Origin: Pseudomonas viridiflava
Lineage (GTDB): Bacteria > Pseudomonadota > Gammaproteobacteria > Pseudomonadales > Pseudomonadaceae
NCBI GenBank assembly: GCA_900596015.1
Contig: UVIF01000008.1
Location: forward strand, 1-64,000
Length of the DNA stretch: 64,000 nt
Direction of reading: 5' to 3'
Every line of letters starts with the position of its first letter. Position 1 is the stretch's first letter. Under the pieces are notes generated by a model. It made no database searches. It had not been told where the DNA came from and worked only from the letters and a program-made list of their open reading frames with translations. The translations under genes and the position numbers were made by a program. Shown here one piece after another: positions 30,301 through 37,115 of this stretch.

Positions 30301-33175
30301 CAACAACCTGGTCAACAGCGGCTTGGTGCAGGCCGGTAACCGACTCGACCTGCTGACGGGCAACACCCTCGTCATTAAGGCCGGTGGCGTGATCACCGGT
30401 CGCGACGTGAGCCTGACCGCCGTCAACGGCGACGTGATCAACGAGCGCACGGTGACCAGCCATCAAAGCAGTAGCGGCTACCGCAGCGAACGCAGGGACT
30501 TCGCGGACACGGCCGCTCGGATCGAGGCGGCGAATGATCTGAGCGTGTGGGCGGGGCGAGATGTCAATAATGTGGGTGGCGTGTCGCAAGCTGGCAACGA
30601 CCTGACACTGGCCGCCGGTCGAGATATCAACTTCGCCTCAGCCCAGCAGGCTGAAAGCAATGACCTCGGCAGCAAAGGCAACAGCAGTTCTGTCACCCAG
30701 CACGGCTCCAGCCTAGCCGCAGGCCGGGACGTCATCGCCACCGCCGGTCGTGACCTGACGGCCATTGCCAGTGACATCGACGCCAAACGCAATATCGCCA
30801 TGGCAGCCGTCGGTGATCTCACGCTGAGTTCCGCGGCAGACGAACAGCACACCTATTCCAAAACCAAAAAGGTCACTGCACAGGAAGATCACGTCAGCCA
30901 GATCGGCACTTCGCTCGATGCAGGCGGCGACATCGCCCTGACGGCGGGCAGGGACATGGCCCTGGTCTCCAGCCGTATCACGGCAGGCGACGAAGCCTAC
31001 TTGTACGCCGGTGAAAACCTGGAACTCCTTGCCGCTCAAGACAGCGACTATTCCCTTTACGACAAAAAGAAAAAGGGCAGCCTGGGCAGCAAACAGACCC
31101 AGCGCGACGAGACGACCGCCGTTACCAACGTGGGCACCGAAATCAAGACCGGTGGCAACCTCACCCTGGAAAGCGGCGGCGATCAAAAGTATCAGGTCGC
31201 CAAACTGGAAAGCGGCAAGGACCTGACCCTGGACAGCGGCGGCGCCGTTGATTTCGAGGGAGTGAAAGATCTCAAGCAGGAGAGTCACGAGAAGAGCAGC
31301 AGTGATCTTGCCTGGATGTCCATGGGGGGCAAGGGCAGGACTGATGAGACAGTGCGGCAGAGTGAGTTGGTTGCGCAAGGAACCTTGGCAATCAAAGCTA
31401 CCGAAGGCCTAAACATCGATATCAAGCATATCGATCAGAACACCGTTAGCCAGACCATCGACACCATGGTCCAGGCGGACCCTCAATTGGCCTGGTTGAA
31501 AGAGGTAGAGGCACGCGGGGATGTGAACTGGCAGCAGATCAAGGAAGTGCACGAGTCGTTCAAGTATGGGCACTCTGGACTGGGCCAAGGGGCGATTTTG
31601 GCCATCGTGATCATCGTGTCGGTTCTCACCGCAGGAGTTGCCAGCGGCGCCGCTGCCTCAGCCGGAACCGCATTGGGCGCTTCTTCCACCGGCACCATGG
31701 CCGCAGCCACTGCTACCGCTTCTGCAGGGCTGGGCAATATGGCAGCGACTGCCGCGCTTACGTCCATGGCAAGTACAGCAACCGTCAGCGCCATCAACAA
31801 CAAAGGCAACGTCAGCGATACGCTCAGCGATACCTTCAACAGTAACAGCCTCAAAGGGTATGCACTCGCTGCTACCAGCGCTGGCATTGCAGGTCAGCTG
31901 GGCTACGACCCCACCCAGCTCGGCTTCAACGCGGAGAGTGCCGGTATGGTCGCTGCCAAAGCCGGTGCCGACTCACTGGCCAAGACAGCCATCACCGGCG
32001 GCAGCCTCAGCGATAACTTTGCAAGTAGCATGGTCAGCGCACTGATCACTGCTGCGGGTGCCCAAGGTGCAAACGCGCTAGGCAATTCTGCGATGGTTGA
32101 AGGAAGCCCCAGCAAGGTCGCGGCGCACGCACTGTTGGGTGGCATGAAGGCATTGGCCATGGGCGAGAACTTCAAGACCGGTGCCCTGGCCGGTGGCGCG
32201 AATGAAGCCATGGTCAGCTACCTGGCGGACCTGGTCATGCCAGAAGGCTATGAGCCCGGCAAAGGGGGCGCCGAACAGGCCAAGGCCAATCTGCTGGCCA
32301 TGTCGAATGTGGTAGGCCTGCTGTCCAGCTTGGTGACAGGCGGCGATCCTCAGGTGGCGGCCGACATTGCAGCGACAGCCACGCAATACAACCACCTGAG
32401 CCACAGCGACCTCACGCGCGCAGCCAAAGAGCTCAACGCCTGCGCCGCCAAAGACGGCGGTTGCTCAGAGGATGTTCTTCAAAAGTTCGTTAGGCTGAGC
32501 CGTGAGCAGGAAATTGCAGCCTTCCAGTCTTGCGCTGCCAACCCTGACTCTTGCGCCGCCACATCGTCGATGGTAGCCAACGCTCAGGCCAGAGCAGAGC
32601 AGCTCAAAGACCTAGCAGCAACGGCTGTGGCTCCGAATGCTCAGCACGTTTTTTCGCTCCTGCTGGCCGAGAACCATGAAGTTCAAAACGCCCTTGCACA
32701 GGTCACGGCGGGCGCCAAGGTCGATTCGGTTGTGCAGGAGCTGCAAAACCGGCTAGGGTTCAGCGACGCCCGGAAGGAGATGATTCGCGACGCTATGGTG
32801 GCGGCTGCGTCGATGGCGGTTGGGGGGAAGGCGGGTAGGGGCAGTGCGGGTGGGGCAAAAGACACTACTCGATTCATCGATGGCATCAAGGTTGTTGATC
32901 AAAAAACTGGTCAGGTCCTCCAAGGCACAGTTGATCTTGGCCCAACCTTGGATCGAATAAAGTCAGGTGAATCTTTCCCTCATCGAAACGACGGCTCTAT
33001 ATTCCAGAATCGCGCATCGGATCTGCCGCAGAAACCAGCCGGTTACTACACTGAATACGTCCATCCTACGCCCGGTATTGCAGGGCCTGGACCTCAGCGA
33101 ATCGTGGTAGGAAAAGGCGGCGAAATGTATTACACAGCCGACCACTACAAAACCTTCATCCCGATAAAAAATTGA
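21350..33175 (+). CDS. cdiA: CdiA: giant contact-dependent inhibition exoprotein with RNase tip
   Basis: A 3941-residue two-partner-secretion exoprotein. After a long signal peptide (about 1-48, ending WAQA) comes the haemagglutination/TPS domain with the diagnostic NPNL (116-119) and NPYG (156-159) motifs. Residues ~340-2400 are filament repeats of about 20 residues built on LDNRxGxL, followed by a central cysteine-containing region (about 2436 onward). FHA-2-type repeats start near 2955, a small-residue-rich hydrophobic pre-toxin stretch near 3416-3480, and then a linker that recurs downstream. The last ~105 residues are an RNase Sa/barnase-like domain. No VENN motif is present at the junction; MAVGGKAGRGSAGG marks it instead. 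The tip would be delivered into neighbours, and the downstream barstar-like protein protects siblings. Confidence 0.93.
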   Translation: MDVRQFAFLARQASARIQPREQFCGLPKRALALLLANVMFWQPLWAQAEGIVVSGPGTSLQQAGNGVPIVNIATPNSSGLSHNQYKDYNVGSQGVILNNATGRTQNTQLGGIIVGNPNLAGSAANVILNEVTGGNSSQLRGYTEVAGQSAKVIVANPYGMTCNGCGFINTPQVSLTTGKPIVENGRVQRYQVDGGAISIDGQGLNASNVDGFEIITRSAQINARINAGNLAIVAGRNDVDAATLQATARGDDGSAKPQLAIDSSALGGMYAGAIKLVGTEAGVGVKLAGNLAASAGDIQLHANGHLSLAQAATSGAVNVTAQSLDVQGPVYAGSQLRAQTRGNLNVSNNLAARDSIALSSGGQLTNSGIIEAGINGDKSRNAHGDVRLDAQAISNRNSVVASRNLDVVSVGDVDNQGATLSAQNRLATNATRLNNRDHGRLLSANLIKLDIGEVHNDHGLISSTGGLEINSSRLVNNAGKLNSSTIGLRLATLDNVAGVIWAGQMLDINASGAMNNQTGSLISQGNLQVVGGDLDNSGNGRVIAKGNLDMTLKGGLDNRKATLQTEQALTLTSASLNNSQKGRISANLASQVTTGDFDNSSEGSLTGADTLTLIANQVDNHSAGVIASSKALSAHFTGLDLHHGQLYSDSSLTLNLSNGVLDNRGGRLTAPTLVLNNLGTVNNQNGEISSAQSFLLKAASLDNGSGRVVSQQSLALRIAGLIDNFSGRISATGVDLAAGSLNNVNGVVTSRLGLLARIDAALLNQNGDLSSAGVTQISAASLDNRDGQVLGNNTVQANINGLLDNRNGTLRGDSGLQVTVDHLDNRDKGALQSPATAYLTGKTLNNQGGLLSAGALTLTLDEADNGGGRIASQSELNAAIGILRQQGGELVAQGQLSLTGDHLDNRNGGLLAANQALTLKVDHIDNRAGKIAGLTALDVTAQHLDNSGGKLLAGTELTARVAQLINQQQGLLFAKGQLHLNGTRLLNNNGKLTSLQAMTLDLSGELDNQQGLLTSEAALTLAAMALRNDGGSLSSTGNLVITSQGLLSNRGGTVISNSALTLKTASLDNSQQGLLSGKGAISLHTGAFDNRQGGRLTGSDTLGLSAGQVSNGEEGSITSTKALMANLAGLAQQGGKLYSNTALSLNLNGGALDNRQGVISAPQLSFGNLAAVDNQGGEISGTQGFELVANSLDNSSGKVLSSENLTLRIDQILNNLKGLVSARGLVLNSASLSNRQGQLSGLGTIDITSTGLFDNRAGTVIGDHLLRVQAGAIDNREGEIAGKQDIEVRTAGLDNQNGKLIAEGALLLAGAHLDNRQNGLVAATQALNVHVDTLDNRSGELSSQADIELSGDQLDNDDAGQVLAQGSLILAYAKVINRAKGLLFGKAGIDLRADSLDNSGGRLLSQRKIDLLLTGAALNQKGLISSEGALHLNVGSLDNAGGKLSSAGLLTLDSRGLILNRGGELVTDQGLTLSSAGLDNSQGGRISGKGAVKLTTGAFNNDGGEVSSANTLDLSAQQVSNLGGRIGSQFALTATLQGLATRAGQFFSNSALTLDLNGGDLDNRQGLLNAPELTLHNIGAVNNQGGEISSGQAFTLKARSLENSGGKLLSNQTLTLHIEQALANLKGQIAAAALSVQVGSLDNSEGVLTSRSDLNMTSQGSLLNRSNGLINAATVLDIHSADLDNQGGQLLGNHAVRLDLNGGTLNNSVGLINGEGPLTFNRIGAVDNRNGEISSNQGYTLASAQLDNRAGKIISSGQLSVISGAIINRNGLLSGWQGVHLQGSSLDNRDNGTVSSREGNLAVNLSGALLNSNAGALASAGRLDIDSARLDNSQGGMLSSGAGQSLTVQDTLDNSEDGLIDSGAELTVQAADLSNRAGTVNSQQDLSFTGTQLDNTSGRWVSNGSITLDLLGTLINAQGKFASGGPLRIQRAAHIDNQGGQLVSKSLLSLLTGSLDNRNRGTLAALDQLTVDASGTVQNGADGLIYSQNGAVSLSAAELENGGGAVQSQTGLTLHTRGAINNANGRLIAQNGDLILNAGSLDNRGGILSSLRGALEASMAGSLLNAQGTLQGQRLTLLALAGLDNQNGRIAAQSGDASITTAELNNSAGGLYAKGLIDVNANTLTNAGQMAGGRVRFALGGTLINRSGIIESDSFFDITAANLDNQGGTLRALGTDDASVYRVGGVLDNQGGVIEIANADLTVEAGSFRNTNGSLLHVGLGEFNISSANVTAAGGSLVTRGALTLNADSWTNSGVLQAGRLTIKVGNFHQTASGQLLASQSLRGEGVNWSNDGKLASDGDLSLSIGGTLLNRGRITSVDAAGITAGNIDNYGTLGSAQSLTLKTGALLNEQGLLFSGGDMGLQVDTFTNRYADVYSLANLSIDRDGNGGHARLIRNSSSTLESDGSMSLAASTIENVREVLTVNDAGIYTGKIYQVACTEGVNAGDCSGKRNFVFEVLERQKLEVTEASQASSITAGGNLSFNGGDLLNQSSTIATGGNLNASVTNLFNLGIETGDTEYVRTFRTNRQRGAGGLFTEANAFNAQYWLEGDRYDANNVSGLEAGIGHFLAYMEAELPEFARVTQLAIGDQRYAAVIQAVGDVNITAQNNFDSSVVRNDYHYVGSGARADTSASGSDFSTRVSLDAQLPPDLAQQQINPLSLPGFSLPTAQHGLFRLSDQAATDTAAKQADAALHRWTLGSASIDVAQRTQTADISQGRTFQVEGQASVELADRDVQVASHQTTDIDNLPGAITVADLSPSPAPDLLLPGRTDAEAAIGNTQATGTATADLQAQTGVDAYTINRVQGLPETQSTTPAHKYLIETNPALTDLKQFLSSDYLLAGLGYNPDESAKRLGDGFYEQKLIQQALVARTGQRFIDGQHSDEAMFKYLMNNAIASKQQLNLSVGTTLTSAQVAALTHDIVWLEEYKVNGQNVLVPVLYLAHANNRLGPNGALVAGRDVNLVSGNDLTNAGTLKASNNLSASAGNNLVNSGLVQAGNRLDLLTGNTLVIKAGGVITGRDVSLTAVNGDVINERTVTSHQSSSGYRSERRDFADTAARIEAANDLSVWAGRDVNNVGGVSQAGNDLTLAAGRDINFASAQQAESNDLGSKGNSSSVTQHGSSLAAGRDVIATAGRDLTAIASDIDAKRNIAMAAVGDLTLSSAADEQHTYSKTKKVTAQEDHVSQIGTSLDAGGDIALTAGRDMALVSSRITAGDEAYLYAGENLELLAAQDSDYSLYDKKKKGSLGSKQTQRDETTAVTNVGTEIKTGGNLTLESGGDQKYQVAKLESGKDLTLDSGGAVDFEGVKDLKQESHEKSSSDLAWMSMGGKGRTDETVRQSELVAQGTLAIKATEGLNIDIKHIDQNTVSQTIDTMVQADPQLAWLKEVEARGDVNWQQIKEVHESFKYGHSGLGQGAILAIVIIVSVLTAGVASGAAASAGTALGASSTGTMAAATATASAGLGNMAATAALTSMASTATVSAINNKGNVSDTLSDTFNSNSLKGYALAATSAGIAGQLGYDPTQLGFNAESAGMVAAKAGADSLAKTAITGGSLSDNFASSMVSALITAAGAQGANALGNSAMVEGSPSKVAAHALLGGMKALAMGENFKTGALAGGANEAMVSYLADLVMPEGYEPGKGGAEQAKANLLAMSNVVGLLSSLVTGGDPQVAADIAATATQYNHLSHSDLTRAAKELNACAAKDGGCSEDVLQKFVRLSREQEIAAFQSCAANPDSCAATSSMVANAQARAEQLKDLAATAVAPNAQHVFSLLLAENHEVQNALAQVTAGAKVDSVVQELQNRLGFSDARKEMIRDAMVAAASMAVGGKAGRGSAGGAKDTTRFIDGIKVVDQKTGQVLQGTVDLGPTLDRIKSGESFPHRNDGSIFQNRASDLPQKPAGYYTEYVHPTPGIAGPGPQRIVVGKGGEMYYTADHYKTFIPIKN
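32430..32857 (+). repeat. cdiA pre-toxin linker, parent copy of a 4-copy repeat
   Basis: This end of cdiA, coding from CAAKDGGC to MAVGGKAGRGSAGG, recurs downstream. The copies are at 38985-39417 (near identical, one 5-bp insertion), 40205-40607 (5' half decayed, 3' half near identical) and 41450-41686 (diverged, 3' end lost). Each is followed, or was once followed, by a different toxin tip. The copies are direct repeats and so potential sites for homologous recombination that would swap toxin tips. Confidence 0.88.
32858..33172 (+). other. CdiA-CT toxin domain: RNase Sa/barnase (N1/T1) fold
   Basis: The last ~105 codons of cdiA include FPHRNDGSIFQNR, GYYTEYVHPTPG, QRIVVG and YYTADHYKTF, which align with microbial guanyl-specific ribonucleases such as RNase Sa. 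The catalytic triad equivalents are present: Glu in YYTEY (about 3902), Arg in QRIVVG (about 3917) and His in DHYKTF (about 3932). Predicted activity is cytosolic RNA cleavage in target cells. Confidence 0.88.
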
Positions 33176-33187
33176 GGCCTGTCGAAA

Positions 33188-33562
33188 ATGTTGCCATTCA
33201 AGTTTGTGGACATCCCGCCTTCATATGACGCGGCCGAGGTTTTTTATGTGCGGATTGACCCGTCCATTGGAATTGCAGAGGAGCTGATAAGAGCGCTGTA
33301 TTACCAACTTTGGTTGCCGGGGTTTTTTGGATTTAATTGGGATGCCTTATATGATTGCTTAAGAGATCTTAGCTGGATTCCATGCCACAAAATCGTCCTT
33401 GTACATGTGACTCTTCCAGAATTGCCAAGAGAGGATCTACAGGTATACCTTGAGATTTTACGTGACGCGGTGTTTGATTGGGTTGGTGACGAAGGGCACG
33501 AGATAGAAGTAGTCTTCAGAGAAATTGATAGGCTCACGGTCGAGGATCTGCTAGAAAAATAG
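33188..33562 (+). CDS. cdiI: CdiI immunity protein, barstar family
   Basis: A 124-residue acidic protein. The core LPGFFGFNWDALYDCLRDL is the barstar signature: the two Asp residues of DALYD correspond to the inhibitory-helix acids that plug the active site of barnase-type RNases. It starts 12 bp after the cdiA stop and follows an RNase Sa-type toxin tip, exactly the partner expected. It would protect the producer from its own toxin and from that of siblings. The region is AT-richer than cdiA, as is common for exchangeable toxin/immunity ends. Confidence 0.9.
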   Translation: MLPFKFVDIPPSYDAAEVFYVRIDPSIGIAEELIRALYYQLWLPGFFGFNWDALYDCLRDLSWIPCHKIVLVHVTLPELPREDLQVYLEILRDAVFDWVGDEGHEIEVVFREIDRLTVEDLLEK

Positions 33563-33567
33563 CTTAA

Positions 33568-33914
33568 GCCGCTGGTGCAAAAGTAACAGGTGGTTCTGGC
33601 CCTAGCACTGCTGAGGGTTCTAAAGCACTCCAGTTATTGCCTGAATTCTCAAATGGTCGCAAAGCATTCGAGCACTATGCAAAGCACTCTAAAGGGTGAT
33701 TTTAGGCGGAAAGGGTAAATCGACAGCGAAGCCAGACGGTGCTGATACCCCTGAGTTTACTTCATTAGATTCTTACGTTAGTGCTGCACGATCTTTTTGG
33801 GCGCCCTCTGCCAGGGAAGGCATTGTGCAAGGTACTCGAGCAGATGGCTCTATACTGAGATTTGAACCGTCGACTGGATATTTTGGCGTGATGCGTAATG
33901 GGTTGCAAAATTAA
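33568..33914 (+). pseudogene. Displaced CDI toxin tip with one frameshift
   Basis: Reading from 33568 gives a toxin-like stretch (STAEGSKALQLLPEF, then KAFEHYAKHSKG) that stops at 33697-33699. The sequence continues in another frame from about 33696 (VILGGKGKS) through GTRADGSILRFEPSTGYFGV to a stop at 33912-33914. The pattern R-x-DGxxxRFxPxTxxFGV resembles a recurrent C-terminal domain of polymorphic toxins; I recall related tips as colicin-D/E5-like RNases, but that is uncertain. There is no start codon or secretion region, so it is an orphan cdiA 3' end. The stop overlaps the next start (TAATG). Confidence 0.65.
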
Positions 33915-34161
33915 TGGAGACTGATGTTTATTATCTGGGTGGTGGAAGAATTTGCACACTTTAATGAGCAGCCCTCCAGATCGGGAGAGTGCGGTATTTG
34001 AGATTTGGCTAGAAAATGAGCAGCTGGCCGAGGTTTCGAAAGAGCCTGGCAGATCGTTCGATATCCAAATATATTCGCGCCCCGGAGGCGACGCTTGGGA
34101 TGTTGATCTCTTGGAACTGATGTCTGTCTTAGAAAAAGCGGCTAAAAACCTAGATGATTAG
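33914..34161 (+). pseudogene. Immunity gene of the displaced tip, frameshifted
   Basis: The ATG at 33914 overlaps the toxin stop (TAATG) and opens a short frame that ends at 33964. The remaining protein continues in another frame from about 33952 to 34161 and reads FEIWLENEQLAEVSKEPG ... DIQIYSRPGGDAWDVDL, a compact acidic protein. Either the gene is broken by one frameshift or a shorter protein starts at the ATG at 33964 (66 residues). The coupled overlap is what supports an immunity role. The 150 bp that follow hold no gene. Confidence 0.55.
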
Positions 34162-34323
34162 CTTGGGCTATCTGCATTTTCGTAAAAAGTTATCAGAGTT
34201 GAATATCTCCGGCCATTGAGCTGTAAGACTCTTAACTGGACTGTTAATCATTGAGATCGTACTCCATCTGACAAAAAGCCGCCCTTCAGAGGTGTTTTTT
34301 ATCCACGGTAACATGGGTGGTGG

Positions 34324-35526
34324 TTGTACCCTGAGCCGGGTGCTGCACTCCTACAGATCGTCGGACTGACGGCAGCAGGCCTCAGTGAAGGCGATGTCGG
34401 GAAAGCGGCCTACGTTGCGCAAATGGCGGACAACTACAACCGCCAACTGCACTACAAGGAAACCCTCAAGTTAGAGGAGTTGCAGAAAGCAGATCCCCAA
34501 AACGCCGCCCGGCTTGCAGCCGCTGCCTGTGCCATGACCCATTGCAGCGCCTCGGTGCCGGATGACGATCCCAATCGCCAGCGTTTTGTGGAGCTGGAAA
34601 AAACCGGTGCGCAGTACAGTGCTGAACTGGCAACGCTGCGGGCGTCCGGCGCCTTCGAGGAATACTCGAGGTGGGACGCCGCGAACGACACCCTGCTGCG
34701 CGAAGACCCGATACTCAGCAAGGGCAACTCGGTGGGGCGCGCAGTGGCGGGCGCAGCAGGAGCGGCAAGCGGATTTGGCTTGGCCGTCGTCTCGACGCCT
34801 GCATGCATAACGGGGGTCGGCTGTGCGCTGCCGGTGTTGGCGGGTGTGGGTGGTGCGGCCTCATTCCTGGATGGCGTACAGGCTACACGAGACTACTTCG
34901 CACCTTATGAATACACCCAAGGGCAAAGGGTCGCGGACTCGTTTTCATCGCAAACCTATCCAGGCGATGTAAACCCGATAAAGGACTACGGAACCACAGC
35001 GGCGAAGTATGCGTTGCAGGTTGCGTTGATCAAGGGAGCGGGTAAGCTGGCTGCAGGGCCAGGAAGTTCGGTGCTGGTGGAGGGGGTGCCGGGTGGGAGG
35101 GCGAAAGGCGCAGGTACCCTTGCTAAGGCAGAGAGAGGGACGTTAACAGAAGCAAATTTTGCTCAAAATAAAATCAAGTCTGATCGATCCTTTAGTGAGG
35201 ATGGGCAAAAGGTATACTCAGAGCTGGCCGGCACACCGATCAAGACAGTTGATGACTTAGCCGGCGCTTTGAGGGCTGGGACAATTAAGCCGAATCAGCT
35301 TCCCGTTGATTATGTAGATATGAATGGGACTCGCCTTATTTTGAATACGCGAACTTCTACCGCGCTTGAACAGGCAGCTATCCCTCGAAGTGAGTGGTTC
35401 GGGCGCAATCAGACAGGTGTTGAGGCTTATCCAGGTAAGACATTCAATGATTTGGCAGCAGATCAGTTAAAAAATAACAAATTGCCGCCGACAGGCGCAG
35501 GGCAATTAAAGTCGGTGCGTCCATGA
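34324..35526 (+). CDS. Orphan cdiA 3' module with a different pre-toxin region
   Basis: 400 codons without signal peptide or filament repeats; the frame opens just after a stop at 34309-34311. Residues 1-270 look like the pre-toxin part of another CdiA class: YVAQMADNYNRQLHYKE, CAMTHCSAS, then a glycine/alanine-rich hydrophobic stretch GAAGAASGFGLAVVSTPACI. The final ~130 residues (from LTEANFAQNKIKSDRSF) are a compact tip with NTRTSTALEQAAIPRSEWFG that I recognise as a recurring polymorphic-toxin C-terminus but cannot assign to an activity. Its linker differs from the one in the resident cdiA, so it came from a different donor. It overlaps the next ORF by ATGA, the coupling expected of a toxin/immunity pair. 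Expression as such is doubtful. Confidence 0.65.
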   Translation: MYPEPGAALLQIVGLTAAGLSEGDVGKAAYVAQMADNYNRQLHYKETLKLEELQKADPQNAARLAAAACAMTHCSASVPDDDPNRQRFVELEKTGAQYSAELATLRASGAFEEYSRWDAANDTLLREDPILSKGNSVGRAVAGAAGAASGFGLAVVSTPACITGVGCALPVLAGVGGAASFLDGVQATRDYFAPYEYTQGQRVADSFSSQTYPGDVNPIKDYGTTAAKYALQVALIKGAGKLAAGPGSSVLVEGVPGGRAKGAGTLAKAERGTLTEANFAQNKIKSDRSFSEDGQKVYSELAGTPIKTVDDLAGALRAGTIKPNQLPVDYVDMNGTRLILNTRTSTALEQAAIPRSEWFGRNQTGVEAYPGKTFNDLAADQLKNNKLPPTGAGQLKSVRP

Positions 35527-35969
35527 AAATAGGTCAGCCAAAATTAATACTAGATCCATATGAGTGGCTGCCAGGATATGGTGAGTCAAGAGTCTCATTC
35601 CACTCCGTTGGCTCGGATGTGATACTTGATATTGAGTATGAGAAGGAAGTTTTAGTTGATGGCGAAGAAGTTGTACTGGCTTTAAGGCGGGAGGTTGCGT
35701 TCAAGTCTGTGCGATGCTTTATTCGGGAGCCATTCCCTGGAGGTGCTATTTTTGAATTTGATGGTGATCCAGGTGAGTTTCGGCTTGGTAAGTTGACCGA
35801 GTTTAGAGACTCCGAACTGGTAAGGAATAACTTGAAAGCATGGCGTTCCGCTTCGAGTCACGAACCGCCGAATTTGAGGCATTTCAGCATTCAGTTTTTG
35901 TCAGAGAATCTTGCCTTTCATGTGCTGGCTGTAGATGTATTTTTATCCGATGAGCTGCCGGGCAGTTAA
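35523..35969 (+). CDS. Probable immunity protein for the 34.3-35.5 kb toxin tip
   Basis: A 148-residue acidic, cytosolic-looking protein with no signal peptide or membrane segment. It starts inside the upstream stop codon (ATGA), the usual coupling of a CdiI to its CdiA-CT, and the composition is AT-rich like other immunity genes here. No family is recognised. Its stop overlaps the convergent kptA stop by 4 bp (35966-35969), which marks the junction of the CDI array with the kptA-xre insert. Confidence 0.65.
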   Translation: MKIGQPKLILDPYEWLPGYGESRVSFHSVGSDVILDIEYEKEVLVDGEEVVLALRREVAFKSVRCFIREPFPGGAIFEFDGDPGEFRLGKLTEFRDSELVRNNLKAWRSASSHEPPNLRHFSIQFLSENLAFHVLAVDVFLSDELPGS

Positions 35970-36517
35970 TTTTGTTTTGAAATAAAATTAACGGGAACCG
36001 CTTCAGTTAACCAAACACTATTTTCAGCCTGAAAAAATTTAAACCCTTGTTGGTACATCCGCAGGGATTCAATCTTCAGAACCACTGGTTTACCGTAGCG
36101 CTGTCCGACAGCGATAGCCGTCAGAGTCTCCTGCGATAGATGCACATGGTGACGTGAACCTGCAATCAATCCTTGCTGAAGAATAGATTCAAGAAAGCGT
36201 TTTGCAGTGCCATGGTAGAGGAATTCTGGCGGTTCTTTCTCTATGTGTTGGAGGTTTACGTCTGGTGCTGAATGTCCCTGTGCGGCTCGAATACGCTGGC
36301 CATCGTCGGAGAGGGTAAAGCGTTTCTTGTCACTGCTATTTACTACTGTCTGAATTATTCCCTGGTCAAGTACGCGGCCTTCTTTCGCTGCGCCGGTAAT
36401 CAAAGAGTTTATGTCTGCCCAGCCTTCTGCGTCGAGTTGCAATCCGATAGTGTGAGGCTCATGGCGCAAGATATAGCTTAGAAACTTGCTTGTTTCGTTC
36501 AGTTGCTTGTTATTCAT
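35966..36517 (-). CDS. kptA: RNA 2'-phosphotransferase, Tpt1/KptA family
   Basis: A 183-residue enzyme that transfers an internal RNA 2'-phosphate to NAD+, giving ADP-ribose 1'',2''-cyclic phosphate. The family's key residues are visible: Arg18-His19 in LSYILRHEPHTIGL, the basic KKRF region (64-67), YHGT (101-104), Arg122 and HVHLS (124-128). Length is typical. In eukaryotes this finishes tRNA splicing; the bacterial role is unsettled. It is probably co-transcribed from the xre gene 54 bp upstream. Its position inside an array of RNase-type toxin tips is unusual. Confidence 0.93.
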   Translation of the reverse strand: MNNKQLNETSKFLSYILRHEPHTIGLQLDAEGWADINSLITGAAKEGRVLDQGIIQTVVNSSDKKRFTLSDDGQRIRAAQGHSAPDVNLQHIEKEPPEFLYHGTAKRFLESILQQGLIAGSRHHVHLSQETLTAIAVGQRYGKPVVLKIESLRMYQQGFKFFQAENSVWLTEAVPVNFISKQN

Positions 36518-36571
36518 GATTGTCCTGCATGCATTTTTCGATTTTTCAGGATTTAGTCGCAGTCTTTTTAC

Positions 36572-36970
36572 TTACTGCAAAATTTTCCTTCCTTCACTGC
36601 TCGTCTTGGTCGTGGCCTGAGCGATCAGGGCATCGAGCATCTGCGCAACAAATTTCTGCTGGCTCTTAGGTAGCTGGTCGATGGCTTCCAGTCGCTGTTG
36701 CCATTTCGGAGCCGGACCACGCTTACGCCCAGTGGTTTCCTGCTTCTGACCAAACAGCTCTTCGAGTGTGGTCGAAAGCAGCCGGGCTAGCTCTGGCAAC
36801 GCAGCTACCTGGATACGCCGCTTGCCGGACTCATAGGCTTGGATAGTCTGTTGAGACACGCCCAGCCGTTCAGCCAGTTGGGTTTGGGTGATGCCGTGTT
36901 CTTTGCGCAGGCGAGCAATGCGTTCGCCCAGGGCAATGAAAAATTCACGTTTTTCGCTGGTGATGCTCAT
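36572..36970 (-). CDS. XRE-family helix-turn-helix regulator
   Basis: 132 residues. The HTH_3 domain covers about residues 12-70 (ITQTQLAERLGVSQQTIQAY as recognition region), and a basic linker GRKRGPAPKW leads to a helical C-terminus. It is likely a repressor acting on the divergent promoter region at 36971-37115, where a palindrome is found, and thereby on itself, kptA and the broken CHC2 gene. Such regulators are common on mobile islands. Confidence 0.9.
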   Translation of the reverse strand: MSITSEKREFFIALGERIARLRKEHGITQTQLAERLGVSQQTIQAYESGKRRIQVAALPELARLLSTTLEELFGQKQETTGRKRGPAPKWQQRLEAIDQLPKSQQKFVAQMLDALIAQATTKTSSEGRKILQ

Positions 36971-37041
36971 GGCTGTCGTCGACGAGATCTTAATAGGACA
37001 GCCATAAACGTATTCCAGGGTTTACCACTGCTTGTTGTAAA

Positions 37042-37058
37042 TACTACTATTAGTGGTA
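37042..37058. promoter_or_regulatory. Palindrome between xre and the CHC2 remnant
   Basis: TACTACTATTAGTGGTA is an imperfect 17-bp palindrome, and TACCACT at 37023-37029 pairs with AGTGGTA at 37052-37058. It lies in the divergent intergenic region and is a plausible operator for the XRE protein. Confidence 0.4.
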
Positions 37059-37115
37059 TATTACCGTCGAGTTGTTTTTGCTTTTCCCTCTTGACAGCTT
37101 TTTGGAGAAAACCTG

